Positions 1-12,200 of a stretch of DNA of 64,000 nt are shown piece after piece (the stretch's first letter is position 1; the number at the start of each line of letters is the position of its first letter). The translations under genes were made by a program, and so were the position numbers. The DNA comes from Prosopocoilus inquinatus (Eukaryota; Arthropoda; Insecta; Coleoptera; Lucanidae): the NCBI GenBank assembly GCA_036172665.1, contig CM069869.1, forward strand, positions 6,696,001 through 6,760,000, written 5' to 3'. The notes below the pieces were generated by a model, which was not told the DNA's origin, ran no database searches, and saw only the letters and a program-made list of their open reading frames with translations.

Positions 1-1591
1 TCGGCGTCTTCGAATTCCCGGCGTTCGGTTAGGACTTGAGCGAAAAGGACATAAGCTTCTGAGCAGGTGGGGAATTTCTCGGTTGCCTTTCTAAACGCAT
101 CCATCGTTTGCATCAGCAAATCAACGTTTTGTGTCATGAGGGCAAACTTGTAGTCTGCGTAGCATTTTTGTACGACGGCAATTGCGAAGTCAGGATTCAA
201 TTTCACAGCTTTATCGAAGTCATTTATTGCTTCTTCAGTTTTCTCCGACAAGAGATAAACCTGTCCGCGATGGTGATAAACATCTAAAAACAAGCTTCCA
301 TTTATGGAAATGTTTCATCTCTATATTACTATTTAAATGGACAGAATTATAATTGGAAAAGCACTCAACGTTTCATTATGGATTGGTAGCTTCAATCAAT
401 CAACAAAAGTCGATTTCAATTATATTACTAATGACGACTGAATTTTAGTAAACAAATATTATAAAAACAAAGTATAATTTACCAGAAATTTGCGGCCCTA
501 ACTCTGCTGCCGAATTAAAATCTTTAAGGCACTGCTCTGTATTTTCCATTTGCATATGCAGCGAACCACGTTTAATCAGAGCGTTCACTTTAATGGGAAC
601 GGGCGTGTCTTCCGTTTCAATAATAGTCTTTAGATCCACCAGAGCATCCACGTACTGGCCAGATAGAATATAGAAAGAAGCCCTCAAGGAGAGAGCCTCT
701 AATATATGGGACGACTCTGCTTCACTACTGTTTATTTCTTCAGTGCAAGGGGGAATTATTTCTTCATAATTTTCGGTTGCGAAAGCCAGTTTAGCTTTCA
801 TGAAACCTACAACCAACGATGCTAGAATTATTTTGGCTTTATCAAGTTGATATCGTACCTTTAGGTTCTTCTGTACCGATGAGCGGTTCCACTTGCATTA
901 ATTTCTGATAAACAGGATCATTCGGAAATGACATAAAATAAGTTTTAACGAATTGTTTCGACGCCAATTTGGGCTTCCTGTTTTTCATAGCTTCGGCGGC
1001 ATGTTTCTTACCTAATTCCTTAAGCACCCTGTCAGCCATCAGCAGAGCATTCTGATTTTGAAAGTTCTGCATCAGGCATACCGCAGTAATATCGTCCAAG
1101 CAACTTTCCCAATCTTTCATAATCTCGTGAGCCTTCGCCCTGCGATACAACGCCTTTTCGTATTTCTCATTGTATTCTAGGGCTTTCGTGCAATCGCTTA
1201 CGACTGCGCTCCACTTCTTTAATTGTTCATACGCAGCCGCTCTGTTTTGATAAAACGTAGACAAATCTATCACTGCTTCTTCAGGGCAAGTTTCTATGGC
1301 TTTGTTATAAAATTTGATAGCTTCGTCGTACTTGCCCTTTTTGAAAAACTCGTTTCCCTGATTTTTGTACTTTTGAGCCTCTTCCAGGGGCAACAGGGGC
1401 TCTTCCGATTCCTCGACGGTTTCGTCTATCGACGCACTTTTATCCGACGCTTCGATGGAACTCCTTTTTGATTTACTGAGGTGTCGCAAGTACCAATAAC
1501 CTAAACCGAGAGCACCGGTAGCACCCAAAGCGACAGCGACTATCTGCCATTTCGGGAAAGGCGAACTGCTTCCTGGATTCGACGAGGCCAT
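1..1591 (-). CDS. TOM70: TOM70, mitochondrial import receptor (5' part; gene runs off the window)
   Basis: Outer-membrane receptor that accepts Hsp70/Hsp90-bound preproteins for the TOM complex. I read three coding exons on the minus strand: 859-1591, 483-806 and 1-283 (continuing beyond base 1), all with GT-AG borders and matching phase. I chose the Met at 1591 (MASSNPG) over the one five codons upstream because it directly precedes the short proline/serine N-terminus typical of the family. A membrane anchor spans about residues 16-35 (ends GLGYWYLRHL), followed by an acidic linker and TPR repeats beginning near residue 71 (motif GNEFFKKGKYDEAIKFY). A second TPR cluster starts in exon 2 and a third in exon 3 (DFDKAVKLNPDFA). 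Intron 2 holds a MITE relic. The gene is divergent from TBC1D23 with 485 bp between the start codons. The C-terminal part is missing from the window. Confidence 0.93.
341..420. repeat. MITE relic in TOM70 intron 2
   Basis: The stretch from ACAGAATTAT onward, with internal CACTCAACGTTTC and TAGCTTC blocks, matches one arm of the palindromic element at 20268-20413. It is therefore read as a degraded member of the same fold-back family. Confidence 0.5.
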
Positions 1592-2076
1592 TAGATTATA
1601 AATCACAAGTAGTCTTCAACAGTTCCACTTTGAAATCACATTTAGCGACGTTTTTATCATCTAAAAATAGGTTAGAAAGATAATTTACGGAGAAATATGG
1701 CGACATCTGAAGCTACGTTCCGAAACTAAACTGACGCGGCAGACAGACAAATATAAATCAAATTGAAATAACATAAATATCGCCCTAAAAATATAAATTA
1801 GAGCCAGTTGAAATTAAATTGCATGTAAACTGCATTATGTTTAGCATGTTTTAATATTTTTGAATATTTTGTCTCGATTAAACCAAATAGGAATGTAGCC
1901 ACCGGTGATACCAAATTTAGAAAATTGTCCCTAGCTCTAGGAATAAGGTTCTTTCTTTAGCTGTTGGTAGTCGGCACAGGTGAACGAAATTCCAACGGAT
2001 CAGCTGTTTGTCAATTACACAAATAAGACACGTTTAATCTAAAAGTAAATAAGGCTGAATAGATAACATGTAAAAA
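1592..2076. promoter_or_regulatory. shared divergent promoter region, TOM70 / TBC1D23
   Basis: These 485 bases separate two start codons that point away from each other, so both core promoters must lie here or in the 5' UTRs. I see no clear TATA box at a convincing distance from either gene. This fits the housekeeping nature of both genes, but the call rests on gene arrangement only. Confidence 0.6.
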
Positions 2077-4594
2077 ATGGCATGCGACGAAGTTAATGCC
2101 TGGTGAGTAACGCTCCTATTTTAATACTTTTGTGTCGCATTTGCTTTTCTTTCACGCTGCATTACCAAAACCACGTATTAGAGTACTTAATATTGTTATT
2201 CAAACATCCATCATCCTTGTGTAACGATACCTTTCCTATGTTCAGGATTACCGAACTCGAAAACGCACTCCTCGAAGAATGTTCGGCCACCGACATATAC
2301 TGCATATGCAAAGGAAAACCGCTTCCTGAAACTTTAAGGCCTGAAGTATGGCAGGTGAGAGTGTGTGCATTCTTCTTTAGAAATTATTATGCAAATAGTT
2401 AGATGACTGGTGATGTATTTGCATTTCCAAGATAAATAGAGCATATGTTCCTTATGTGGAATTTCTTTTTGCAGATTTGTTTAGACGTGCGAGACAAAGG
2501 AAACCAACTCGATCACTTCAATGAGGTCTTCGACCTTCCAAACCAGACAGTCCTAAGGGAAGATTGCATGAATTTCGTATCGAATTTGGGCAACGATGAA
2601 TCCGACAAATTATCTGTCGTATCCGACTTGGAATCTATTTTGACATTCTACTGCAAGTCACGAAATGTAAAATATGAGCGGAATAACGGGTTTCTCGAAC
2701 TCATGCTTCCGCTGCTTACGTTGAAAGTACCGAAGTCAACGACGTATAACTTGTTTGAAGCGATTAGAGACACGTATATTCCGCAGAGTTGCCACAAGAA
2801 CGGAAACGCCTTTCATATTTTACGTTTGCTGCTCCTGTACCACGATCCGGAATTGTGTAGTTTTTTGGATACGAAACGCATCACCCCCGAGATGTACTGC
2901 TTAAGTTGGTTTCAATCGTTGTTTGCCGCTACTTGCACTTTAAACGTTGTTATTTCGATGTGGGATTTTTACTTCCAGCAATCGGATCCGTTTTTTATAT
3001 TTTTCCTGTCGTTGATCATGGTGATAAACGCTCGCGATCAAATTATTTCCATGAAGAATGAATCGCGCGATAAAATAATAGTGAGCTTATCGAACATGCC
3101 GGGCGATTTAGAGGCCGAAGACGTCAGCGACTTTTGCTCTCTGGCTCAGTACTACACGATGAAAACCCCTACCAGTTTTAGAACCGATCTTATGCAAGTT
3201 TTGTATAACGGTAAGGGGGAAGATTCGGCTTTAGTCTCGCAAGCTCTTTGCTTACCTGTGTCGGTGCAGGAGTTAGTTGAAAATGTTAACATAGAAACTG
3301 GCAATATCGACGCTGTTAGGTTCTTTTTGGTCGATTGTCGTCCTGTTGAGCAATACAATGCGGGACATTTACCAACGGCCTTTCACCTAGACTGCAATCT
3401 GATGTTACAAGAGCCAAGTGCCTTTGCCACAGCCGTACAAGGATTGTTGAATGCTCAAAAACAAGCACTAGCAGTTAATTCGAGTGCAGGTACAGAAGTG
3501 TATAATTATAGTAGTAGCAATTTCTTTGTCTTTTTTTTTCTTGTATTAACCGTATATGTTTCAGGGGGCGAACACCTTTGCTTCCTTGGTTCTGGTCGCA
3601 ACGAAGAGGATCAATATACTCACATGGTTGTAGCTTCGTTCCTGCAGAAACATACTCAGTATGTTTCTTTATTGACCGGCGGATACATTGCTATACACAG
3701 CTATTTCGGTGATAATGTTAACGAATATCTTCAGGATCACAACCCGAGCGTGTGCATCGTGTGCGGTCCTAATTACTCACACTCTAAAGCGATCGACACT
3801 TCCATTAAAAGCACCCAGTCGAACGATATTTTCGGGAAAATTTCTGCCGCGATGAAGTCGAAGTCGGCGGAAGTCCGAGGGAAACTTTTCGATTACATCG
3901 TCAACCCTAACAACAGTCCTGTGCAGCAGAAGCACGTTTCAAGTTCCGATAGGATGGGGAAAATATACAGAAATGTTGCGCCTGTGTTTAGTATTGATGG
4001 CGATGGAGATAACATCACAGATATGCCTGTGAGTTTGAATCCCCCAAAAGACGATAATAAATTTAATATAATTTACGTCAAAAATTTTACATTTAAATTT
4101 ATTTTTAGTTAAAAATTTAATTGTAAATTATATGAAATTTATGGTCATCTTTTACAATATTTTGTGCTGTGGCAATCATTATTAAAATTGATTCTGTTCA
4201 GAATGCACCCCAGGAAGAAACTAGGGAACTGGTCCAAATACAGTCCTGGTTGAAAAATCCCGAAGTGATTGAGCATTTTCCCTGTCGGGAAGTCATGCAG
4301 AACGGATGCATGTATAAGAGCCATCTGATGGTGACAAGCTCGTTTTTGGTCGTGCTTCGCGAAGTCTCGGATAAGAAGGGGCTAGCCGAAGTTATCGTTA
4401 AGAGGCCTTTGTCCAGCATTGTCAAGATTACAGCGAAGAAGAGGCACCCTGAACTGATCACGTTTAAGTATGGGGTTCCTGAAGGTGACTTACTGCACAT
4501 TACAGACATGGATAAATTTTTGATACCGAATGCGAACCGAGCTACAAAAGTCGTGTCAGATCAAATCCTGAGGCAACTGAAATGTAGAGAATAG
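2077..4594 (+). CDS. TBC1D23: TBC1 domain family member 23 homologue
   Basis: Adaptor that captures endosome-derived vesicles at the trans-Golgi by linking golgins to the FAM21/WASH complex. Five exons with GT-AG borders and consistent phase: 2077-2102, 2246-2354, 2475-3489, 3565-4028 and 4202-4594. Total 2007 nt, 668 residues, close to vertebrate length (about 700). The N-terminus begins MACDEVNAW. The TBC domain covers roughly residues 35-240 (for example PEMYCLSWFQSLFA) and lacks an obvious catalytic Arg/Gln finger pair, as is known for this family. A rhodanese domain begins near residue 325 (FFLVDCRPVEQYNAGHLP). The C-terminal 130 residues correspond to the FAM21-binding module (EVIEHFPCREVMQNGC, HLMVTSSFLVVLRE). 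Single-copy and intact. Confidence 0.95.
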
Positions 4595-5770
4595 GGGAAG
4601 GAGGGGACTTGCTTTTTCAAAGTTACTACGATCGGCACTAACCTCGAGTTTTTATTTTAAAAGTCAAGCATTTGTTTTTATATTCTTTATATCATATTGT
4701 TCTCTTAATTCCTTTTTTTTTTAGTTAAGCACTTTTCTTAATTCATTTTTCACGTTTGTCAGCACAAAAATCGTTTTTTTTTTTTCGTTTTTTTAATATG
4801 TTATGTTATTATAAGCTACTATTAGCAGCAGTGAACGAGGCAAAAAACACTTACTTACTTAAGATTTAACATACGGTAGAAATGATAGTAAGAATTTTTT
4901 TTTGAGAGAAAAAGTCGTTGCATATTTCTTTCTCCACAAGAAATGCACGCGCAGTTTCTTGTAAATTCAATGAACATAACTTGGTGGTATTGTAAATAAA
5001 TTCATTTTAACAGACGCTCAGGATATTTGATTTTTTTCAAATTTTCAAGTACATGTGGTGTAGAATATTTCCATTTAAAATTGTTCTCTTCTTAATCAAA
5101 CTTTGCAAATACAGGCAGGTTGAAAGGTGTTCAGACAAATTGTTTCAGTAAGAATACTGTGCAGTTGAATAAAAAAAAAATGACTGTGATTGTAACTTAA
5201 CATGCGGTGGTATTTAATGTAATAGGCAATTAAATTATAAGATTATTAACATTTCACACAGGGCCACAACAAATCAAGAGAATATTCCCCCATCTTGCTT
5301 TAACCTCATGTAAAAACAAGGGATGGAATTACTCTCAGAGCGCTCTGGAATAGTTCATTTTCAAGATCCATCTAATACTAGTATTACAATTTTGTCTGTA
5401 TTTTTGTTTAAAATTGACAATAAAAGAACTTGATTTATCAATTTTTGAAAATTTGTAACCCTTAAAATAATATGTAATTAAAACTCCGTATTAATATTGA
5501 TGCTACTATTACATTATGTTATAATCATGAAGTACACACATTTAACTTTTTATTTAATGCTCAGTATTGTCGTAGGCGTAAGGAAAATGTACGTGTTAGT
5601 TTTACAGGCTAAAGAAACCTTAAGAGTTTGTTTTATTTATTTATTAAAAAAAAAACTATTGAATGTTTTTAGCATAAGCCAGTGCAGTTAATAAATTTAT
5701 TGGTGTTTTAATTTCGCTCTCTTTTACTGAATAATTTAATCCGAAATGTTTTAGTTACATTTTCAAGAAG
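4595..5770. other. convergent 3' UTR / intergenic interval between TBC1D23 and TBCC
   Basis: AT-rich with poly-T runs and no ORF of interest. Plus-strand AATAAA-type signals for TBC1D23 lie near 4996, 5169 and 5418. A minus-strand AATAAA for TBCC reads at 5696-5701, about 70 nt beyond its stop codon. Confidence 0.6.
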
Positions 5771-6808
5771 CTAAAAATCAAACCTTCTCAGTTCCGGAGT
5801 CCAATCATGAATCCTCCTGCGTTCATCTAAAACATCCCAGTTTGGCGATTTGTTCTCCACGTTCAGCCAGTTGAAGTCGTCGATGCTGGACCAATTATTA
5901 ATTTTTTTATTCAAGCCGGACGTTTGAAAATCTTCGTTGAGGCTATCGTAGCTTAAGTTGTAAGGAGCGACGTAAACCTGTTTACAATCTTCCATTATAG
6001 CACGGCTAGTTACGTGTAGGTAAATGTTGATGTTCGAAGAGCTGTGAAGCCTCAACTGTTGACAAGCGATTACAAAGACACAGTTGCTACAGTTTTCTAC
6101 AAATATCGAGGTGGAAACCGGTCCGCAAAAGACTAGACTGTCTCTCAACGAGTTAATGTGCATGGTGGATGGAGAACCGAACAGTCGGACTTTACAATTT
6201 TCTAAGTTTGCCAGCGTAACGTTCTTTTTTAATATGGCCACTCTGTCCAGCGACAAACTCCTGTTCTTCTCACCGTGAAACCCGCACGAATTCTCCTGCA
6301 GTTTATTACTATAATTTACATGGGGGCACGCATCGACTTCATCTTCGCTTTTCCCGTTCACTTCGCTTTTAACAGCGAAACCGTTCACTTTGACTTCCTT
6401 CGGCTTTCTACTCTTGAACCCGAATTTCTTTTTCGGCATCAAAACTTCCTCTAAATCTTTAGCTCGCGAAGTCAACTCCTGCAGCACCTGCTGGTACCTT
6501 TTAATGTCGTATGTTCTGAGAAATATGTTGGATGCGGCCACGTATTTCTGTAGGGTTAGTACATCTTTTGAAATGTTGTTAAAATGTGACGGTAGTTCCT
6601 CGAGTTTCAAATCGTGCGAATCTTGCAGGGAATTCTCGATTTCCCGCTTCTTCTCGTCGAAAGTCCTCTCGAAGTAATCGATTTTTTCGTTTTCGGCGTT
6701 CGTCAACCTCTTGTCCTCCCTGTCCCTTGCAATGTCCAGCTTACGTTCCGCGTTTCGTTTCGTTAGCATTTCAATCATCTTCTCGCATTTCTCTTGCATG
6801 ACGTCCAT
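5771..6808 (-). CDS. TBCC: tubulin-specific chaperone C (tubulin folding cofactor C)
   Basis: TBCC is the GTPase-activating factor that releases native alpha/beta-tubulin from the TBCD-TBCE-TBCA supercomplex. It is a single uninterrupted ORF of 345 residues, matching the usual length (about 346). The N-terminal third is a charged helical spectrin-like domain (RNAERKLDIARDREDKRL). A basic linker (MPKKKFGFKSRKPKE) leads to the C-CAP/TBCC beta-helix domain from about residue 185 (LENCKVRLFGSPSTMHI). The diagnostic arginine-finger segment QQLRLHSS is present near residue 250, followed by ATSRAIMEDC-like strands (HVTSRAIMEDCKQVYVAPY) and the C-terminal DDFNWLN / SPNW tail. Its start codon is only 37 nt downstream of the stop of the UQCC3-like gene on the same strand, with no polyadenylation signal between. 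Confidence 0.94.
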   Translation of the reverse strand: MDVMQEKCEKMIEMLTKRNAERKLDIARDREDKRLTNAENEKIDYFERTFDEKKREIENSLQDSHDLKLEELPSHFNNISKDVLTLQKYVAASNIFLRTYDIKRYQQVLQELTSRAKDLEEVLMPKKKFGFKSRKPKEVKVNGFAVKSEVNGKSEDEVDACPHVNYSNKLQENSCGFHGEKNRSLSLDRVAILKKNVTLANLENCKVRLFGSPSTMHINSLRDSLVFCGPVSTSIFVENCSNCVFVIACQQLRLHSSSNINIYLHVTSRAIMEDCKQVYVAPYNLSYDSLNEDFQTSGLNKKINNWSSIDDFNWLNVENKSPNWDVLDERRRIHDWTPELRRFDF

Positions 6809-6845
6809 TTTTTTTTTTTTTTTCTTCTGCGGATGATCGCTTTCT

Positions 6846-7135
6846 CTAGTCTTTTTTACTGCGCAAGTACACAGGAGTCTCCACTGTAGCCGCTTGAAGC
6901 GCTTCTATGAGCTGCTCTCGGTGTCTGAGATTTTCTGTCTTGCTTACGCTTGACTAATAATAAACAAAAGGAATTTTGACAGTTACTGACATCTGTAATG
7001 AAAAAAAAAAAAGTTTCTTACTTTTTTTATTTTCTCGACCTCTGTAGTACTGGGTGCGCAAGTTAGGAAGAGTACATAACCTAAACCACTAGAAGCTAAT
7101 AACCAGGCGGCAGATTTCAAATAGGGGCTAGCCAT
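6846..7135 (-). CDS. UQCC3: UQCC3-like complex III assembly factor (small mitochondrial protein)
   Basis: Two exons not visible as a long ORF: 7022-7135 (38 codons) and 6846-6953 (35 codons plus stop). They join in phase 0 with donor GTAAG and acceptor TTATTAG. The predicted 73-residue protein begins MASPYLKSAAWLLASSGLGY, a single membrane segment with a Gly-rich face followed by a short Pro-containing turn. A charged helix then contains the block REQLIEALQAAT. This order (N-terminal TM with GxGY, then Glu/Gln-rich helix with LLxALQxAA) is that of UQCC3, a cardiolipin-binding inner-membrane factor for cytochrome bc1 assembly. It begins 8 nt after the upstream CEBPZOS-like stop codon. The family assignment is by pattern and moderately sure; the gene itself is well supported. 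Confidence 0.72.
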
Positions 7136-7143
7136 TAATTAAT

Positions 7144-7471
7144 TCATTTAGACTCCTTGTTCCAGCAAGCCAAATCGACACTTCTGATATTATTGGTATC
7201 GGCCCCCAATTTCTCACCGATTATATAGTACAGCTCCAACACAGAAGGGCAAGTACTGTACATATACTGTCGAAAACCTGCGTGCATTTAAAATTATCGT
7301 TGGAACAAGTTCTCTCTTTCCTTATTGCTGTAAATACTTACTCCGATCGGTGTTGAGTTTGTACCAGATTCCGTAGCTGCCAAGAAATAACAATCCTTCG
7401 GCAATAAATAAAATTGCAGCACCTTTCTTTAGTAACTTCCTGCTTTGTGGCTTCGGGTTCTTCGGTATCAT
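7144..7471 (-). CDS. CEBPZOS: CEBPZOS-like small mitochondrial membrane protein
   Basis: Two exons, 7342-7471 and 7144-7277, joined after GAT CGG A (donor GTAAGT, acceptor GCACGCAG). They give 87 residues. The N-terminus is basic (MIPKNPKPQSRKLLKKGA), followed by one membrane helix (AILFIAEGLLFLGSYGIWY). The downstream half carries the family signature SFRQYMYSTCPSVLELYY, then a polar tail ending WNKESK. This matches the vertebrate CEBPZOS layout (TM helix, then FRQ-x-M-x-x-x-x-P-x-x-LE-x-YY, then a W-x-N end). CEBPZOS is a mitochondrial protein of poorly known function. It is the first gene of a three-gene same-strand cluster, followed after 8 nt by the UQCC3-like gene. Confidence 0.75.
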
Positions 7472-9083
7472 AGTTTTTTCATTAAAGGGAGAAACATGTG
7501 TGACTTGAATGACACACCTTTTATGGAAAAATTAATTTTTTCTTTACTGCCAAATCTTGGTTGCAAACCAAATTTCGGGAAGTCTACAATTGATAACTGA
7601 AGATTGAAGTCTACAATTGAATTAGAAACAGTTTCTGTCGTGCTTGTTAAGTTCCAAAAGTATAATTACTATTTGGCACTCAGGTTGATGCACATATACA
7701 GTCGAAAGTAAAACATAGTAGACAGAAGCAGTTTCCTGTAATTGTTCTTTCTCAAAATGACATATCAGGATTTATTGGGCACGTTCAACGGAATCTGTCG
7801 TCGGAATAAATAAACTGGCACCGCACTTACCGTAAATTATTTTTCTGGTGAGTAAATATGACGACTGTTGACTAGTGTTGTGAATTGGTAATATTAGAGA
7901 GTTTCAGAAAGAAATACGGTAACGCTAAACGATAGACGATCAGCTTGTGCGCAAGCGCGCAACGGTATTTAGAAACCGGGTTACGCTATTCAAATGTGTT
8001 TAGCGTTTGCTTTACCGTTTAATAAATTTAGGAATATTTGCATATTTTATGTTGGATACCTTGATGAAACGCAGTTGGCAGCGGTATGCGTTTGTCAACA
8101 ACGTGACTACAACCCAAGACTTAAGAGCCCGCTTCGGTCGCCATCATTATGCCACTTTTCTAGTTCAAGAATTACGCTAAAACTACTGATCTGATCATCG
8201 AATAGTTTTAACATTTTCGTTTTGTTTTTTAATAAGGAATTTCGGAAAGTCATTTTTAATATTTTCTACTAATTTTTATAATTTTTATTACTTATAGAAG
8301 TCGATTTTCAACTTAAAATTAACTTTCCGAGATAAAGCAACTAATTTTATGAAGATCTGCAGCAACAGAAACTTAATCAAGGCCATAATATTTAAATAAA
8401 ACATGAATTACGAAATTTTATAATTAGTAGTTGCAAACTGCTGCCCTCTATCGAAAGCAATCGGAGATGCCACAGAAGGCGGGGCTTATTTTTATTTTAC
8501 ATTTTACGGCTGGGGAATTTCCGGTATGCCTAAAATTCTCTGACCTGGGGGCTCTTCAGAAACTGAAAAAAAGCGCACTTTGGGTAAAATTCTTTCTCTC
8601 AGTGTGTAAGTGATTTTGTATATTTTTTTTTCGTTTTAAACGCCCAAAGTGCTCTTTCGTTACAGTTTTTGAATGCAACAGTATTGTATAAGTAAACTGA
8701 GTGGTACTTATATTTGAAAGACAATCCTTTGCATGTAATCTCGAGAAAACCGGAAGGCGCGAGCAGTCATATTTACCACGATGTTTACATTTTTACTCTT
8801 TTGAAGTCATGTTAACTTCCAATAAATTAAGGAAACAAACAAATATTCAGTAGCGTTGTTTTCTTTATTTTAATTGTATACAATGAACGGCAAAAAGTTA
8901 CACCATTTGGGAAAATTTTTTGCAGTTTAAAAAATTTGTGCCATTAGTTGTGTGTTTTGTGTATGTTCGATAACCAAATATAAACAGGACAGAAACAGTG
9001 AGCAGCTTTTAGTGTGGCTCAAAAAGGTACCTATTTAAAATTCGAAAAAAAATAATAATATGGTTCCAATAGGTTTTTACAAA
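7472..9083. other. upstream/intergenic AT-rich region
   Basis: It must contain the promoter of the CEBPZOS-UQCC3-TBCC cluster. No coding signal is convincing. A possible lone hAT-type terminus (TAGTGTTGTGAATT) occurs at 7873, resembling the ends of the element at 12232-13011. An imperfect hairpin pairs GCGCACTTTGGG (about 8573) with CCCAAAGTGC (about 8643). Confidence 0.45.
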
Positions 9084-9214
9084 AGGCGTTTACGATAATT
9101 GGAGCGGTATATACCGGTCAATCTATTGTCTCACTCTTACTTGCAATAAACGCATTCATTTTATCTTACTTTTCTACCCCGATCCATAGAGTTCTCCAAT
9201 TATCGTAAACGCCT
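9084..9214. mobile_element. 131-bp MITE with 21-bp perfect terminal inverted repeats
   Basis: The left end AGGCGTTTACGATAATTGGAG (9084-9104) is the exact reverse complement of 9194-9214. The interior is non-coding. No clear target duplication is visible, so the superfamily is undetermined. Confidence 0.75.
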
Positions 9215-12200
9215 AAAATGTGTCGCTTGCTCCTCTGACAAAATGGACAAGATTTTTCATTTTCTAGTTAGAAGCGGCAATTGGGCGTTTGGTATTTAGC
9301 TCTTGCAAGTGATTAGTTTATTCATTTATTCAGCTACAAGAGAATGTTTTTTATATCCATAAGAAATATTTAAACAAATAAAATTTGCTTTTGGGTTCTG
9401 TTACATGCACGAGAAAATTTGAGACAATTTTTCACAAGGCGTTTTCTTTATAACATTTTGTCTCATCACTTAATTTCCTGATAACATTTTTCTAGTAATC
9501 CCAATCTGGCATAAGCAGACCATTTTTTTATTCTGGGCCAGTTTAATATCTGTACAATTTATGAAATCGACATTAGTACAAATAGTGGCTACCACGTATT
9601 GCACCTACAGTGATCGCCAAAATGTCGGCATCAAACGGGAAAAATCTTTATTTTTAATTTTTTGAGGAAACTTTTTAAAGCAATAATTTGTACTTGTCTG
9701 AAAACCTTTTTAACTCCTAACAAATATACCGAGTGATTTTATTCGAAATTAATCTATATTTCAACGAGATTTTTTTTAACGTTAGTTTCAACTTATTTTT
9801 TTTTAATATTCCGTTAAAATTGAATTGTTCAACTTTTAGAATATTCTAAAAATTTCAGGTACTAAATCTTCAATATTTAATATTTTTAGGGCGGAAACTA
9901 CCAAAATTTATAATTTGAAAAAATAAGAAAGATTAAGTATTGCTTCATTATTTACCGAAAAGTATTATTTTTGCATATTTTTTCCGTTTCTGATGCAAGG
10001 TGCCTTTTATAATTATTATAAATAATTAATACATATTTAAATATCTCTCTATTCCCGTTAATGAATTAATTTCGCAATGACCTTGTAAATGTTACTTTTC
10101 AGAAGATATTTCTTTATATGGCTTAGTCCTACTGACTTAAACAGAATTTGAGGGCTTTTTTAATAATAGGATTTGAATTAAATTATAAAAATGTAAAACT
10201 ACTTTTTTTTCAATAGCAAACGTTAAAATTTGCTTTGTCCAACTCAAAACAGTCGATAAAACAGAATTTTAACCGCAAAAGTAAATAAAATAATAATTTT
10301 TTACAATTTAACAACAATCCACACTAATTACTGGGATCATGATCACACAATTGTACCGTCTTGTTTAACAAATAACTACCTACTTATTGTTTTTTTGTTG
10401 TGTATTGTAATGTGGTTTGAAATTAAAGTCGTTTTATGAAAATGCCTCTTAGTAATTTCATTTGAATAATTTATGGCCGTCTTATATTCTCCCTGATTAA
10501 TTGACTGAACAGGTAAATTAAATATGGAAAAAACATTTAGGCAGCTATAAAATATTTTTTTACAGAATTTTTGTGAAATTCATTCATTCAAATGTCATTA
10601 ACAGGGACAGATTAGAGTTTTTAGATGTCATTTAAATGCATATTAGTTATGAATAAAAATATTTTTCTTAAAGTGTACCTTGCTTCGAAAACGTAAAAAT
10701 TATGTAAAAATATATATTATTTTTGCTGAATAATAAAATATCTGAAGCAACAATTAATATTCTTCATTATTTAGCAATTGCTCCGCGTCCCATTACTCTT
10801 AATTTCCTTTTAACAAAACTGCCACGTCTTTGTCGGATTAAATTAAATTTATTTAACTTAGAAAGAAGATAAAAGACCGGATTTAAACATGTTTATTTAC
10901 CAGATTAACTATTATGTTTCGTTTCATTTTCGAATACATATTTCCCCCTCTCTGTAATAAATTTTCCCGGTAAAACTCAAGGTAAAGCCGTTGGTAAAAC
11001 TGCAAAAATTCTGAAAATCGTACGATTTTCAACGATAGCACACGATGAATCTATTTCGCGTGATTTGGCTCCACCTTGTAGCCCCGCCTTCTGTGTGTTA
11101 CGTCCTGCACCCTTGCCCCGCGAGAGATGGTTAAGTGATTGTCAAACGGCCCCTTAAGTCAAAAACGTTTAAAGAATTGAACAGTATGAGTAAAAGTAAA
11201 ACCTACACTTTATTATTCTTATAAGACCGACTAAGAAATACCAGCATGTCAAGAAACTCAGTCACAGAAAAATAATAAGTGAGGTTAAGTAAAATAAAAC
11301 AATAAGCGGTATGGCAAAAGGTCTAAATTCCTATTCCACGGTATTTTGTAAACCGTATTAAATCCGGTGATTTTGACGTTTACCGTAATTTTTACCGGAA
11401 AGTTGCTAAAACTTCTTATTGCCACATTACCTTACGGTAAATTTCCAATGTTACCGGTGAGGTAACTGTTAGTTACCGTTTGTTACCTCTGTTGTCAACT
11501 CGAGTTGCGCACTTGCAAAATACAAGTAAACAAATGAAACAAATGGCAATGGAATATTTTTAGTTAGTCAGGAAAAAGGAAAAACGTAAATACTAAAAGA
11601 AGAAAAGAAATACTTCATAACCTAAAAATATTTTCCTTCAGACATGAAATTATTTAGTGGAAACTAGAGATGGGATTCCACCCGGTGCAATCGTTTGCAC
11701 CGGTGGAATCACGGAGTGCACCCACAATGCACATCCGGTGCATTGAGTGCATTGCTCGGTTGCCAACATTTACATAAGACATAAAAAAATGCTTCAAAAT
11801 GACACCAAATATAATATATTTTATATGGACTATCGCTAGACAATTATTTTGTAAAGTTAATTTCAAAAACTTACTCATTTTGTTCATATTTTAGGCTAAG
11901 TACAAAGCTTCCGGTTAAACTTAAAAGTTTACTATTCAGCTATTCACCATACACCATGAAATATTAAACCCTGTAAACCACCTGCAAACAATTAAATAAC
12001 ATCAAGAACAGGTTATTTCTCGTTCGATTTGCGCGGGAAATTTAAATTTTTGAATGCACCCGGTACATTCATGTACGCACCCTGGTGAATGCACCCATGT
12101 GGGGTAATAAAACTAACTTTATTTTTGCAAATTTTCAGCAATGTAACCTAACCCTAAAATTTTAAATTGGTACCTCCTAATTTTCTTGGCCCTTTTGAGA

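Noticed and set aside
1223..1471. Plus-strand ORF over TOM70 exon 1
   Set aside because: Antisense shadow of the TPR-coding exon.
7994..8613. Short plus-strand ORFs upstream of the CEBPZOS-like gene
   Set aside because: No codon bias, motif or splice context; typical random ORFs in AT-rich DNA.
11654..11887. 77-codon ORF in the hairpin region
   Set aside because: Its coding potential comes from the GGTGCA repeats; no homologous family recognised.
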